From Sulfuriferula nivalis (GTDB taxonomy: Bacteria > Pseudomonadota > Gammaproteobacteria > Burkholderiales > Sulfuriferulaceae): 64,000 bases of DNA. A model generated the notes under the pieces. That model saw nothing but the letters and a program-made list of their open reading frames with translations, was not told the DNA's origin and did not search any database. Where the stretch lies: contig NZ_AP021881.1 of the NCBI RefSeq assembly GCF_009937995.1, positions 1,984,001 to 2,048,000 on the forward strand, in the 5' to 3' direction. Of this stretch, positions 10,292-18,919 are shown piece by piece (position 1 is the stretch's first letter; every line of letters starts with the position of its first letter). A program made the position numbers and the translations under genes.

Positions 10292-12001
10292 ATGACCCAT
10301 CACTTCATCATCGGCAAAGATGCCGCGCTTGAGACATCGATCGACACCATGCACGCCAAACTGGCAGCACTGGGGTTTCATATTGAAGAGCGTTCATGGC
10401 TTAATCCCGTAGCCGATGCGTGGTCTGTGCATATCCGCGACAAGGATTGCCCGTTGTTGTTCACCAATGGCAAAGGCGCATCCAAACAAGCCGCGCTTGC
10501 CAGCGCATTAGGTGAGTTCTTTGAGCGACTGGGCTGCCACTATTTCTGGACGCATTATTATCTGGGTACGACCATCGCCCAACAAGACTACGTTCATTAC
10601 CCACAGGAGCGCTGGTTTGATATACCTGAAGACAATACCTGGCCTGATGAATTATTAAATGATGAACTGCGTGAATTTTACGACCCGGAAGCCAGTCTGG
10701 ATTTAAGCACACTAGTAGACAGAAACTCAGGCAATGCAGATCGAGGCATTTGTGCAATTCCATACCAACGCCAAAGTGACAGCGCAACCTGCTGGTTCCC
10801 CGTCAACATCATCGGCAATCTCTACGTCAGCAATGGCATGTCAGCGGGGAACACAGCGACTGAAGCCCGCACCCAGGCCTTATCTGAAGTGCTGGAGCGG
10901 CACGTCAAATTCCGTGTCATCAGCGAAGGCATCTGCCTGCCCGATGTACCCGAGCACGTTATCGCCCGTTACCCCAGCATAGCGCAAGGCATCAGCGAAT
11001 TGCGTGCCGCTGGCTTTGGCATACTCGTTAAAGACGCCTCATTAGATGGACGTTATCCAGTGATGAACGTCACCATGCTGCATCCAAATGATCAAGGCTG
11101 TTTTGCCAGCTTTGGCGCGCATCCACGCTTCGAAGTTGCGCTGGAACGCGCACTCACTGAGCTACTGCAAGGGCGTGATCTGGACGCCTTGGCAGGTTTT
11201 CACCCGCCAGGTTTCGACCTTGAAGAAATCGCAGACCCACAAAACCTGGAAATCCACTTTGTCGACTCCAGCGGCATCATCAGCTGGGAATTTCTGCGCG
11301 CCACACCCGATTACGAGTTTAACGACTGGGATCATCCCGGCACCACAGCCGAGGAATTCAACTGGCTGTGTGACTGCATACACCAGGACACATGCGAAAT
11401 TTACATTGCCGACTTTACCGACTTAGGTATTTACAGTTGTCGCATACTCGTGCCCAGCATGTCAGAAATCTATCCAATAGACGATCTGGAATGGGATAAC
11501 AACAGTATAGCCAACGACCTGCGTCATACCATAGGCAATTTACAGAATCTCGACATAGCTGAAAGCACAGCATTACTTGATGAACTCAACCAGCGCGACG
11601 TGCCCGATCAACAACTCGTCGCTGCTTTCATCGGTCTCGCCGCTGATGCCAACAGCCACTGGAAAACCCTGCGCATAGGCGAACTCAAAACCCTGCTCGC
11701 ACTCCACAGCCACGATACCGACAATGCACTTGCAGGTTGCGAATGGATAAGCAATTTCAATCAGATAGATCCAGCCAGACAAAAAATCTACAACTGCATT
11801 GCAACCTTGCTACAGCTTACAGACAGTCAACTATATAATGACAGCTTGATTCAGCTTTATGGTGAAGTGAATCTAACCAGATCGCAGGAATTAATCCGAG
11901 GAGAAAACTGCTTTGCAGATTTAGCTGTGTTAGGCAAAGATTTTGAAAAAAGTGAGATGCACCAGCAATTACTTAATGCATATCGCAAGTTGATGGGTTG
12001 A
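10292..12001 (+). CDS. ycaO: YcaO, accessory protein for RimO-dependent S12 methylthiolation
   Basis: A 569-residue protein, close to E. coli YcaO (about 586). Family features include the N-terminal FIIGKDAALE, the NGKGAS and ALGEFFERL segments (about residues 52-76), EARTQALSEVLERH (about 190) and an ERALTELLQGRD block (about 285). These are the YcaO-type ATP-binding glutamates. The C-terminal third is helical, as in the E. coli protein. In E. coli, YcaO strengthens the beta-methylthiolation of ribosomal protein S12 by RimO, which is also encoded in this window (57755-59068). A good ribosome-binding site (AATGAGGAAC) precedes the ATG. Confidence 0.92.
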   Translation: MTHHFIIGKDAALETSIDTMHAKLAALGFHIEERSWLNPVADAWSVHIRDKDCPLLFTNGKGASKQAALASALGEFFERLGCHYFWTHYYLGTTIAQQDYVHYPQERWFDIPEDNTWPDELLNDELREFYDPEASLDLSTLVDRNSGNADRGICAIPYQRQSDSATCWFPVNIIGNLYVSNGMSAGNTATEARTQALSEVLERHVKFRVISEGICLPDVPEHVIARYPSIAQGISELRAAGFGILVKDASLDGRYPVMNVTMLHPNDQGCFASFGAHPRFEVALERALTELLQGRDLDALAGFHPPGFDLEEIADPQNLEIHFVDSSGIISWEFLRATPDYEFNDWDHPGTTAEEFNWLCDCIHQDTCEIYIADFTDLGIYSCRILVPSMSEIYPIDDLEWDNNSIANDLRHTIGNLQNLDIAESTALLDELNQRDVPDQQLVAAFIGLAADANSHWKTLRIGELKTLLALHSHDTDNALAGCEWISNFNQIDPARQKIYNCIATLLQLTDSQLYNDSLIQLYGEVNLTRSQELIRGENCFADLAVLGKDFEKSEMHQQLLNAYRKLMG

Positions 12002-12005
12002 ATCA

Positions 12006-12027
12006 CCCCCCCGCCATGGCGGGGGGG
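12006..12027. terminator. 22-bp perfect GC palindrome between convergent ycaO and pilE
   Basis: Seven C, then GCCATGGC, then seven G form a perfect palindrome starting 5 bp after the ycaO stop. Read as RNA on either strand it folds into a strong G/C stem. Neither side is followed by a run of T, so it is not a textbook Rho-independent terminator, but its position between two converging genes fits a bidirectional transcription stop. The uninterrupted C7 and G7 arms are unusual for this moderate-GC genome. Confidence 0.6.
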
Positions 12028-12037
12028 CAAATCTAGG

Positions 12038-12478
12038 TTATCGATTCCAACAATCAGCCACTACCCCACCAGAACCTTGTACTCCAGTGTTGGTTAATGT
12101 GTAAGTACCGCAGGTATCACCTGTCATACTCCCTGTTGGCGTCGCTGACAGTGTAAAACACTGTCCTGTTGTACAGGGTGCTACAGCAGGAAAAGCTACC
12201 GTCATATTGTATTGTGCAGTACCATTAGTTGGACTTTGTGTACGCGGTAGTGTGGCACTGGTAATTGCGACGGCCGCACTGGTTTGGTCATAACGATTAG
12301 CCATAGTAAAATTTCGCTCAAGAAACTGGGCATTTTCCATCAATAAAGTTCTAGCTTGCGCACGGTTACCGCGCTTAACATATTGTGTATAACCTGGATA
12401 AGCAATGGCTGCAAGGATGCCAACAATTGCCACTGTGATCATTAATTCAACTAAAGTAAATCCTCGTTGCTTATTCAT
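12038..12478 (-). CDS. pilE: type IV pilin-like protein PilE
   Basis: A 146-residue prepilin. The leader ends at Gly before [18 protein letters not shown], with Glu at mature position 5, so prepilin peptidase should cut there and methylate the Phe. A conserved PGYTQYV follows the helix. Four C-terminal cysteines (CTTGQC, DTCG, DCW) could form two disulfides. Last gene of the minor-pilin operon, in the order seen in Pseudomonas (fimU-pilV-W-X-Y1-Y2-E). There PilE is a minor pilin that helps start pilus assembly rather than the main subunit. It overlaps the preceding gene by 4 bp. Confidence 0.9.
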   Translation of the reverse strand: MNKQRGFTLVELMITVAIVGILAAIAYPGYTQYVKRGNRAQARTLLMENAQFLERNFTMANRYDQTSAAVAITSATLPRTQSPTNGTAQYNMTVAFPAVAPCTTGQCFTLSATPTGSMTGDTCGTYTLTNTGVQGSGGVVADCWNR

Positions 12479-12861
12479 TGCTTTACCTTTCTGGATTCTG
12501 GATTAACCATGAGCTCTAATCGTTCAAGTTGATATGATGATTGCTGCGTCACAGATGATTTGATCCAGAAATGCACCCAATCGCCCACCTTAAGTTGGGA
12601 CGAAGGTATCGAACCTCCAGCAATACCGATAAATTTCATATCACCCGCTGCAAAACTATACACCACCCCATTAATACGCAAAGTTTTTGCCTCCACATCG
12701 ACACTTTGCAACTGCCCCATACTCATCACGCTCAAAACCTTTGGTATATCAGCATGCGTTTTAGTTTTAGCTTCAGGCGGCATCACAATCATACTAGCGA
12801 GTGAAGCATGTGAACAAAACAAGTTCGCCAGCAATAAGAAAGTTACATATTTAATATTCAT
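12475..12861 (-). CDS. small secreted protein in PilY2 position
   Basis: A 128-residue protein with an N-terminal signal-peptide-like segment (about residues 1-22, hydrophobic LLLANLF core). The remainder contains a beta-rich stretch ([13 protein letters not shown], then GDWVHFWIK) that looks like a small OB- or SH3-like fold. I do not recognise a named domain. Its place between pilY1 and pilE matches pilY2 of Pseudomonas aeruginosa, also a short protein of about this length, so a role in pilus biogenesis is inferred from position only. It overlaps pilE by 4 bp and follows pilY1 by 11 bp. Confidence 0.7.
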   Translation of the reverse strand: MNIKYVTFLLLANLFCSHASLASMIVMPPEAKTKTHADIPKVLSVMSMGQLQSVDVEAKTLRINGVVYSFAAGDMKFIGIAGGSIPSSQLKVGDWVHFWIKSSVTQQSSYQLERLELMVNPESRKVKQ

Positions 12862-12872
12862 ATTCGATTCCT

Positions 12873-15800
12873 TTATTGGAAAATTTCACGCCAGGATGTA
12901 CGACCTATTTTAGAAGGTGGTGAGTTTTGTATTGTTGAAATAGTGCCGTTTGACTGACTAATTCTTTTAAGAACATTCCCATTTGTACCAGCACCATTCT
13001 GCAATCTCGCCGCACTTGGTATTGAACCCAGCTTCATACCACCGACATAAACATGCTGGGTGCCAACTGTTACATAATCACTACTATCAATAGTACCGTC
13101 CCCATTAGAATCTAAACTAGGGTATGTTAATGCTCCACCCGTTGACAAATCCATTTCCATCAACCAACCATCGCCACCTGATGAACAAGCCGCAGTAGAT
13201 GGGATTACTGTAGTAAAAATAACACGTTTACTATTCGTAGTTGATTCAGAAATCACTCTTTCACCACTCGTAGGCAAATCAAGATACCAGCCATGCACAG
13301 TGGCGAGTGTCCAATTTACAGGATTAGAACTTAACGTACGGAACAAATTTCCATTAACTGTTTGAGTTGAAGTTACAGTCTGCTGAACCAGTACTGAACG
13401 ATCAGACACCGTTGCGTTATTATCTTGAATACCATAGAAAGTTTGAGTAGATGTTGTTGCTGGATCACCAGTTTCTATATATTTACCTGTGCCAAAGGCA
13501 ATTATCCATCCATAAGATGCCCCTGCTGGGTTTGCAATAATATCAGGTGCTGCAGTAATAGGTTGACGAGTACCACCACTATCCTTAGCAACAAACAATG
13601 GCACTGGTGTAGTTCCAGTCATATATGCGGATCCCCAGCTGCTTTTTGTACTTGCACTAATATCGAATTTCCACATATTACCAGCAAGATCTCCCGCGTA
13701 AACAGTGTCGGCAGTTCCGTTACCATCTTGATCCAGCACAGTAGGGGTTGCCAAACCATTTGGAGTTGTAGCTGTACCATATCCAGTGTCTAACTTCTTA
13801 ATCAATAAGCCCGTTTCTAAATCGACAATAAACAACACTGCATGGCCTGTCGTACTCGCATGACCATCTGCTTCGGTGTTGTTATAGCCATTACCAAAAA
13901 TAGCTGCCCATCTACCATTATTTAATTTAACGATAGAAGGTTGGTTAAAACTGTAACCTAAGTCAGCATCATTAGCATCGGTGAACTCCCAGCGGGCTAA
14001 TGTTGATGCATTTGTTTCGCTAAACAGGGTAGGATCAGTTACATCCATTGCAAAATACCCCTGCCCACCACCGGCCAAACCAGAAACCAATACGGTATGC
14101 CACGCATTATTATAAAAACCATCCAACACCGTAGGTGAGCCGTCAACAAAATATCGATGTGAATAACTTGTTGAAGTCAACTGAGTCAGATTTTTATAAA
14201 CGGGACTAGGAACATAGGCCAATTTTTCATTTCCAGTAACCCCATCAAAGCCATGCATCATACCGTCATTGCCACCGACATACACCATAGCCTCACGACT
14301 TGCATACGTGTTACGAAATGAGGAATACGGTGCAGCCTCAAGTGTATCGGATAGATTACTTGCAGGTGCACCAACATAAAATGGACCTGAGTCAACAATA
14401 TCACCAAGCACACTTGTCCCTCTGACACGCATCCCAGTTTGGCTCGTATCCCCACGAATATAATTTAATCGATTTGCACCATTTGTATCCGTAGTGCCAG
14501 TGGGACTAGTATTCAACGCAGCTATCTGACTCGAATCTAATTCAGTAGGAGACGGAGAACTCGAATTAGCTGGCCACCTGAATGGGATCCCTGCACCAGT
14601 ACTAGGTTTGAAAGTAATGATAGATCTACCCGTATTATAATTTTGCGCATTCAATTGCGTTGCTGCATTCCATGCCGTTGGTGATGTAATAACGGCACCT
14701 GTTGAATCCAAATTATAAGCAATAAAGTCGCCAGACCAATCCGCTGAATTGAACTTACCTTGGTAAATCTTACCACCTGCTTGAACACTACCTGACGTCA
14801 CAGCAACAGCTCCTGCAGAACCCGATTGAGCCAAAATATTACTGAAAATACTATTAAAAGTTGAATTCAAGGTCGTTAAATCATTCGCATAGTATGCCGC
14901 ACTTGTCCCACCAGCACTGGCCATCGAATCAAGTGGATTTGGTGGATTTGTATTGAAATAATCTTGCGTAAACTGAGGCAAGGCAAAACCAATGATATAA
15001 GTTTTAACAGGCCTCGTTCCTGAATTTAAGTTAGTAACTGCTGTCACTGAGTTTGCTACTTCAGCAGATGAATATGGCAACCCAGGGGCATAAGTAACCG
15101 TACCGCCAGATGAAGTCACATTAGGCAAACCATTGGTTAGAAAGACCGCAAAATCTTTATTACATGAGCTAGGTGGCGCAGATGCAGCCCCCCCCTGAGA
15201 AGTACCAAAATTGGTTGTAGCTCCATTAAAATAGTCCTTAGCTGTCATAAAGCTTCCCGTAATAGGAGACAAACCCGCATTTTGCATAGGACTAGAGGAA
15301 TTACCTGCCCAAGTAGATCCTGAGCTAGTTGGAATTGTACTTGTGGCCAGTTTCGCATTTATTTTCCCAGATTGCGTAGAATCTAAATTTGCAATTGGGA
15401 CATGCAAATAGCCTTTACCGGGACTTCCATTAGAAAACCAGGCCCAACCTACATCAAATGAAACAACATGGGTTCCGAAATACGAAATATTTTGCGCAAG
15501 ATCACTATCTGTTGGTACAAAACCACCGTTATATACTAAGCTACTGTACCCAGCTCCAGACGTTCCTGGTGCCGCATCAGAAGTTCCCGTCTTTTTTGAA
15601 TAACATTGATAATTATTTGCCCCAGGACCATTATCAAATGTTGATGTTGAAGAATAACAAAACCAACTACCACCCGCTGCACTAGAATAAAAGGGCAGGT
15701 TTACATTGTAATAAATATAATTCCCAGGGTCAGCAAGATTAGGAGTTCTAAATTTCTTAGTTGTGCTAACACGAGACCCTGCGTACGAAGGGTCATAATT

Positions 15801-16169
15801 AGCTGGGTTATAACTAGCATCATAAGGACTTTGACTTAACCACTGAGGACTCACACTAGATTGCTGATAACCCATCAACCCCATGTTGATGATATTGGTA
15901 TAGTTTGTCACTATGCTCTTTGCAGCAGTACGTGCAATCTCTGATTTACTGGCTGGATTGGCACTACCCACTGCTAGTCCAGTTGGATCTTCATCAAAAT
16001 TATTACTATTACCTAAAATCAGCAACACATTTGCTTTAGCCGTGGTTGTCACAAATAATGGAGTTGGGCTCAGTACCAAAGATGCAGCAATAGCACTACC
16101 ATTGCACACCGCGAGAACTGCCGCCGCAAGCAATGTGTATTGAAAATTTTGACGATTCATATTAGACAT
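12873..16169 (-). CDS. pilY1: type IV pilus tip adhesin / assembly protein PilY1
   Basis: About 1098 residues with a signal peptide (cut near SAIA-A). The N-terminal half is a von Willebrand A-like region. Its metal-site (MIDAS) positions are changed: LILGNSNN near residue 50 instead of DxSxS, and LTNGLPN near 345 instead of the usual LTDG. The C-terminal half is the Neisseria PilC-type beta-propeller (VYVGGNDGMMHGFD), with a calcium-loop motif DQDGNGTAD near 810 and a second EF-hand-like DSNGDGTID near 1020. The end, TSWREIFQ, is typical. PilY1 sits at the pilus tip and controls extension and adhesion. The ATG at 16169 is preceded by GGAGGT; an ATG at 16181 overlapping the pilX stop is less likely. 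A G8 run lies in frame near residue 325. Confidence 0.93.
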   Translation of the reverse strand: MSNMNRQNFQYTLLAAAVLAVCNGSAIAASLVLSPTPLFVTTTAKANVLLILGNSNNFDEDPTGLAVGSANPASKSEIARTAAKSIVTNYTNIINMGLMGYQQSSVSPQWLSQSPYDASYNPANYDPSYAGSRVSTTKKFRTPNLADPGNYIYYNVNLPFYSSAAGGSWFCYSSTSTFDNGPGANNYQCYSKKTGTSDAAPGTSGAGYSSLVYNGGFVPTDSDLAQNISYFGTHVVSFDVGWAWFSNGSPGKGYLHVPIANLDSTQSGKINAKLATSTIPTSSGSTWAGNSSSPMQNAGLSPITGSFMTAKDYFNGATTNFGTSQGGAASAPPSSCNKDFAVFLTNGLPNVTSSGGTVTYAPGLPYSSAEVANSVTAVTNLNSGTRPVKTYIIGFALPQFTQDYFNTNPPNPLDSMASAGGTSAAYYANDLTTLNSTFNSIFSNILAQSGSAGAVAVTSGSVQAGGKIYQGKFNSADWSGDFIAYNLDSTGAVITSPTAWNAATQLNAQNYNTGRSIITFKPSTGAGIPFRWPANSSSPSPTELDSSQIAALNTSPTGTTDTNGANRLNYIRGDTSQTGMRVRGTSVLGDIVDSGPFYVGAPASNLSDTLEAAPYSSFRNTYASREAMVYVGGNDGMMHGFDGVTGNEKLAYVPSPVYKNLTQLTSTSYSHRYFVDGSPTVLDGFYNNAWHTVLVSGLAGGGQGYFAMDVTDPTLFSETNASTLARWEFTDANDADLGYSFNQPSIVKLNNGRWAAIFGNGYNNTEADGHASTTGHAVLFIVDLETGLLIKKLDTGYGTATTPNGLATPTVLDQDGNGTADTVYAGDLAGNMWKFDISASTKSSWGSAYMTGTTPVPLFVAKDSGGTRQPITAAPDIIANPAGASYGWIIAFGTGKYIETGDPATTSTQTFYGIQDNNATVSDRSVLVQQTVTSTQTVNGNLFRTLSSNPVNWTLATVHGWYLDLPTSGERVISESTTNSKRVIFTTVIPSTAACSSGGDGWLMEMDLSTGGALTYPSLDSNGDGTIDSSDYVTVGTQHVYVGGMKLGSIPSAARLQNGAGTNGNVLKRISQSNGTISTIQNSPPSKIGRTSWREIFQ
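15188..15195 (-). repeat. in-frame homopolymer of eight G (coding strand) in pilY1
   Basis: The plus strand reads eight C in a row, which is CAG-GGG-GGG-GCT (Gln-Gly-Gly-Ala) in the pilY1 frame, about residue 325. A gain or loss of one base would shift the frame and remove the propeller domain. In Neisseria, pilC genes are switched by slippage in a poly-G run, although that run lies in the signal-peptide region and is usually longer. Confidence 0.6.
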
Positions 16170-16180
16170 GTTGACCTCCA

Positions 16181-16735
16181 TTAGAAATACAAATAAGTAG
16201 CTTGGGTTGTTGCTTGTGCTTCAGGCGCTAAACCCCAACCTCGAGCGGTCACACGATATGGAGATGCTTGACATTGCGAGCCGACCGACCTACCAACGGA
16301 ACAAGTACCACCACTTGCGGGGTATTGGACATTGGAAAAAAGCTCAATGACATATTGTGGCTGGTTAGCCACTCCAACTAATGCAGTGCCTGTGTATGTT
16401 TGTGCATTTGCAGACTGAGTCACTTGTCCAAACGGAAATATCGTACTCCAAACAGGCACGCCATTTGTAGAAGGCAAGCATAACCCCGTACCTGCGGTAC
16501 AGTTAGCCACAAAACCACTCGTTGATGTAATAACGCCAGAACTGACTTGAAACAAGCCTTGACGCACAGCCGCCTCAGCCGCCTGAAACGCCGAATCTTG
16601 ATTAAGTGCATTAGCTGCCATCTTTTCATCCATCCCAGTACTACGCATTGCTGATACTGCAAGCAATGTAAGTATCACTAAAAATATCAAACTGGTTACT
16701 AGCACAGCACCTTGTTGGTTGTGTTTATTTCGCAT
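16181..16735 (-). CDS. pilX: minor pilin-associated protein PilX
   Basis: A 184-residue protein with the PilX N-terminal domain: NQQGAVLVTSLIFLVILTLL (about residues 6-25), then MDEKMAANALNQDSAFQAAEAA. Glu is replaced at the usual position 5 after the Gly cleavage site (AVLVT), as is common for PilX/GspK-like subunits that cap the pilus. Cysteines in the C-terminal half may pair. It lies 10 bp after pilW and its stop overlaps a possible pilY1 ATG, so it is in the same operon. Probable role: part of the minor-pilin priming complex with PilV, PilW and PilY1. Confidence 0.9.
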   Translation of the reverse strand: MRNKHNQQGAVLVTSLIFLVILTLLAVSAMRSTGMDEKMAANALNQDSAFQAAEAAVRQGLFQVSSGVITSTSGFVANCTAGTGLCLPSTNGVPVWSTIFPFGQVTQSANAQTYTGTALVGVANQPQYVIELFSNVQYPASGGTCSVGRSVGSQCQASPYRVTARGWGLAPEAQATTQATYLYF

Positions 16736-16745
16736 AATCGCCTCA

Positions 16746-17792
16746 TTAAGGTAAACGGTTTCGCAAACCTACGGTGGTAGTAAATACCTGATGTAACAGA
16801 AAATAATCAGCGGCGCCCACTACGGGCGTCATTGCTGAGCGCGCTGTAGCTGCATCAGCAAAATACTGATAGGTTTGAGGACCAGAAAGGACTTTATCAG
16901 CACTTACCATCAACAAATTAATCCGTACACTAACTACACCAGTCCAAGCGGGGACACTTGCAGCTGAGAAATAAGCAGATGCGGCACCACTATTGGTACT
17001 GTCATACCCATACAACACTTGCATATCCCATACATTCTCAACTAATTCGACTGTACCGTCATTGAGACTGGAGCGGTAGAGGGAGCGACCACCGCTAGGA
17101 TTAACACCCACAAAATAGGTATATTGATCCAATTTCATTACATAAGGATCGCCATTGGTATTTGCAATGTATGAGCCTTGTAAATTCGCGCTTGGTGTAA
17201 AAGTAACTGTTGTGCCTATAGGTGTTGTTGCCGTAGCTGGTGAAAGCCCTGCAACTGAAAAGACATTGGCACTAACACAGTTAGTAGCGAGCAATATGTC
17301 ACCCGCCTTAAATCCATATGGATTACCATTAACAGGGACAGCACCTGCTGCTGCAGTTCCAACAACACTCACAGGACTGCTAAACGCGCCAAATATAGTT
17401 AATGTATCACCAGCGGGACGTACAATAGTATTTATCACCGCAGGTGCAGCACTCGCATCTTGTCCGGAAATCATGTTGAGCGATGTCAATGCAGGTGCAG
17501 GAGCAACCGCTGCTGGTGGCACGGGATAAACTGTTAGATTTAGCAAATTACCACACCCAGAAAAACCAACCATGCGTATATTTTGCGACATTGACTGCAA
17601 TGCATAACGGGCATTTTCTTGAATACGCGACATCGCATCAGTAGTCCGAAATGATTGTCTACTACCAATAAATACATAACCCAGCGCAACCAAAACTACC
17701 AATCCTATCGTCATGGCAATCATCAGTTCAACCAGACTAAAGCCTTGCGATTTTGAATTTAACACACGAGGGATGATTAGATATTTTTTCAT
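16746..17792 (-). CDS. pilW: minor pilin PilW
   Basis: A 348-residue prepilin, long as expected for PilW. The leader ends SQG before FSLVELMIAMTIGLVVLVAL, with Glu at mature position 5. FRTTDAMSRIQENARYALQ (about residues 52-70) is the conserved PilW helix. The rest is beta-rich and Ala/Pro-rich (about 90-200), ending in a segment with TVGLRNRLP. It overlaps pilV by 4 bp. PilW is a component of the minor-pilin tip complex in the inner membrane and periplasm. Confidence 0.93.
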   Translation of the reverse strand: MKKYLIIPRVLNSKSQGFSLVELMIAMTIGLVVLVALGYVFIGSRQSFRTTDAMSRIQENARYALQSMSQNIRMVGFSGCGNLLNLTVYPVPPAAVAPAPALTSLNMISGQDASAAPAVINTIVRPAGDTLTIFGAFSSPVSVVGTAAAGAVPVNGNPYGFKAGDILLATNCVSANVFSVAGLSPATATTPIGTTVTFTPSANLQGSYIANTNGDPYVMKLDQYTYFVGVNPSGGRSLYRSSLNDGTVELVENVWDMQVLYGYDSTNSGAASAYFSAASVPAWTGVVSVRINLLMVSADKVLSGPQTYQYFADAATARSAMTPVVGAADYFLLHQVFTTTVGLRNRLP

Positions 17793-18220
17793 AGTTGTGT
17801 ATCCACTCTAATCTGTTGAGCATTACTACCACCAGTACCACGTGAGTCATTCCACTGCACAATGACAGTTGTGGCACCTGTTGCTGATGCCACTGTTACA
17901 GAACCATCCCCAGCAGGAAGTGTACTCGCCAATGCAGTCTTCCAGTCATTCACATCCGCAAGGGCAAGATTAGTAGAAGCCGATGCCGCGCCAATAGCAA
18001 CGTTATAATTACTGGCTGCTGATGAATTAACGGCCATGATACGATTAACTCGCATACGATCAATGATGTCATAAGCGAGGAAAGCAGCTTGGGTACGCTG
18101 ATAAGAACTATGATTATTACGCAGACTTGATGCCATTAATGCAGCCAAACCAAGCAAGCCAATTGACATAATTACCATAGTCACCAAAACTTCTAAAAGA
18201 GTAAAACCTTTTTGACGCAT
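17789..18220 (-). CDS. pilV: minor pilin PilV
   Basis: A 143-residue prepilin beginning MRQKGFTLLEVLVTMVIMS, with prepilin cleavage at Gly-Phe and Glu at position 5. GLAALMASSLRNNHSSYQRTQ is the typical PilV second block, followed by AAFLAYDIIDRMRVNR. An open frame extends upstream to 18331, but that part overlaps fimT and lacks a leader. The ATG at 18220 has GAGGAAA in front of it and begins 11 bp after the fimT stop. It is the second gene of the pilin operon and acts with FimT, PilW and PilX in pilus initiation. Confidence 0.9.
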   Translation of the reverse strand: MRQKGFTLLEVLVTMVIMSIGLLGLAALMASSLRNNHSSYQRTQAAFLAYDIIDRMRVNRIMAVNSSAASNYNVAIGAASASTNLALADVNDWKTALASTLPAGDGSVTVASATGATTVIVQWNDSRGTGGSNAQQIRVDTQL

Positions 18221-18231
18221 AACAATTTTCC

Positions 18232-18792
18232 TCAGGGACATACTACAGCGGGTGGATTCTGAACTCGAGCACGACCAGAAGCCGAAACCTGAATATCTCG
18301 CCCAGCAACCGTTGCAGGCACGAACGGACATAGCGACACTACCTCATTGCTTCCTGCAGCCAAAGATGTTGAACCCGTACTTTGATAAGAGAGGAAACTT
18401 GCAATGTTAATGCTACCCACTAAAGTGCTATTACCACTAATTGCTGGAAATACACGTATCACAGCATCAGTTCCATCAACAGTTCCGACTACACCACTAT
18501 CAGTAAATACTATCCAACCCTGCGCCCAAGTTCCAGTAACCGCACACGTCGCACCATCCGCACTCTTACAAACACTCACAAGCCTGCCACGTTTTACTGC
18601 CTCACTTCTTGCAAGTTGCAAAGCGGATAAAAAATCATTACTTTGCGCTGTCATACGACTACTAGACACAAAAGATTGATAACCTGGTATTGCTATTGCA
18701 AGCAAAATTGCACCTATAGAAATGGTGATTAATAGCTCTATTAAGGTAAAACCTTTGTCTATTGGAATATTCACTCCACCCCCGATGTCCAA
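18232..18792 (-). CDS. fimT: minor pilin FimT (GspH/FimU type)
   Basis: A 186-residue prepilin. The leader is about 14 residues, cut before FTLIELLITISIGAILLAIA. SSSRMTAQSNDFLSALQLARSEAVKRG is diagnostic of the GspH/FimT family. First gene of the minus-strand minor-pilin operon. Upstream is a 127-bp divergent gap shared with thiO; I could not assign a firm promoter there. Some FimT proteins bind DNA and help natural transformation, others act as FimU-like minor pilins; the operon position favours the FimU role. Confidence 0.9.
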   Translation of the reverse strand: MDIGGGVNIPIDKGFTLIELLITISIGAILLAIAIPGYQSFVSSSRMTAQSNDFLSALQLARSEAVKRGRLVSVCKSADGATCAVTGTWAQGWIVFTDSGVVGTVDGTDAVIRVFPAISGNSTLVGSINIASFLSYQSTGSTSLAAGSNEVVSLCPFVPATVAGRDIQVSASGRARVQNPPAVVCP

Positions 18793-18919
18793 ATTAATTA
18801 ATACTCAACAATGACACACTAGCTAAAAGAAACAAATCACTCAACCACTCCCAGATAAACGGCATATTGCAAGGAATAAACGGTAAAATACATATGGAAT
18901 TCTTTATTACACAGCAATT

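Noticed and set aside
18793-18919. Possible thiamine-pyrophosphate riboswitch before thiO
   Set aside because: The conserved CTGAGA and ACCTGATC-type segments are absent and the gap is too short for the full fold.
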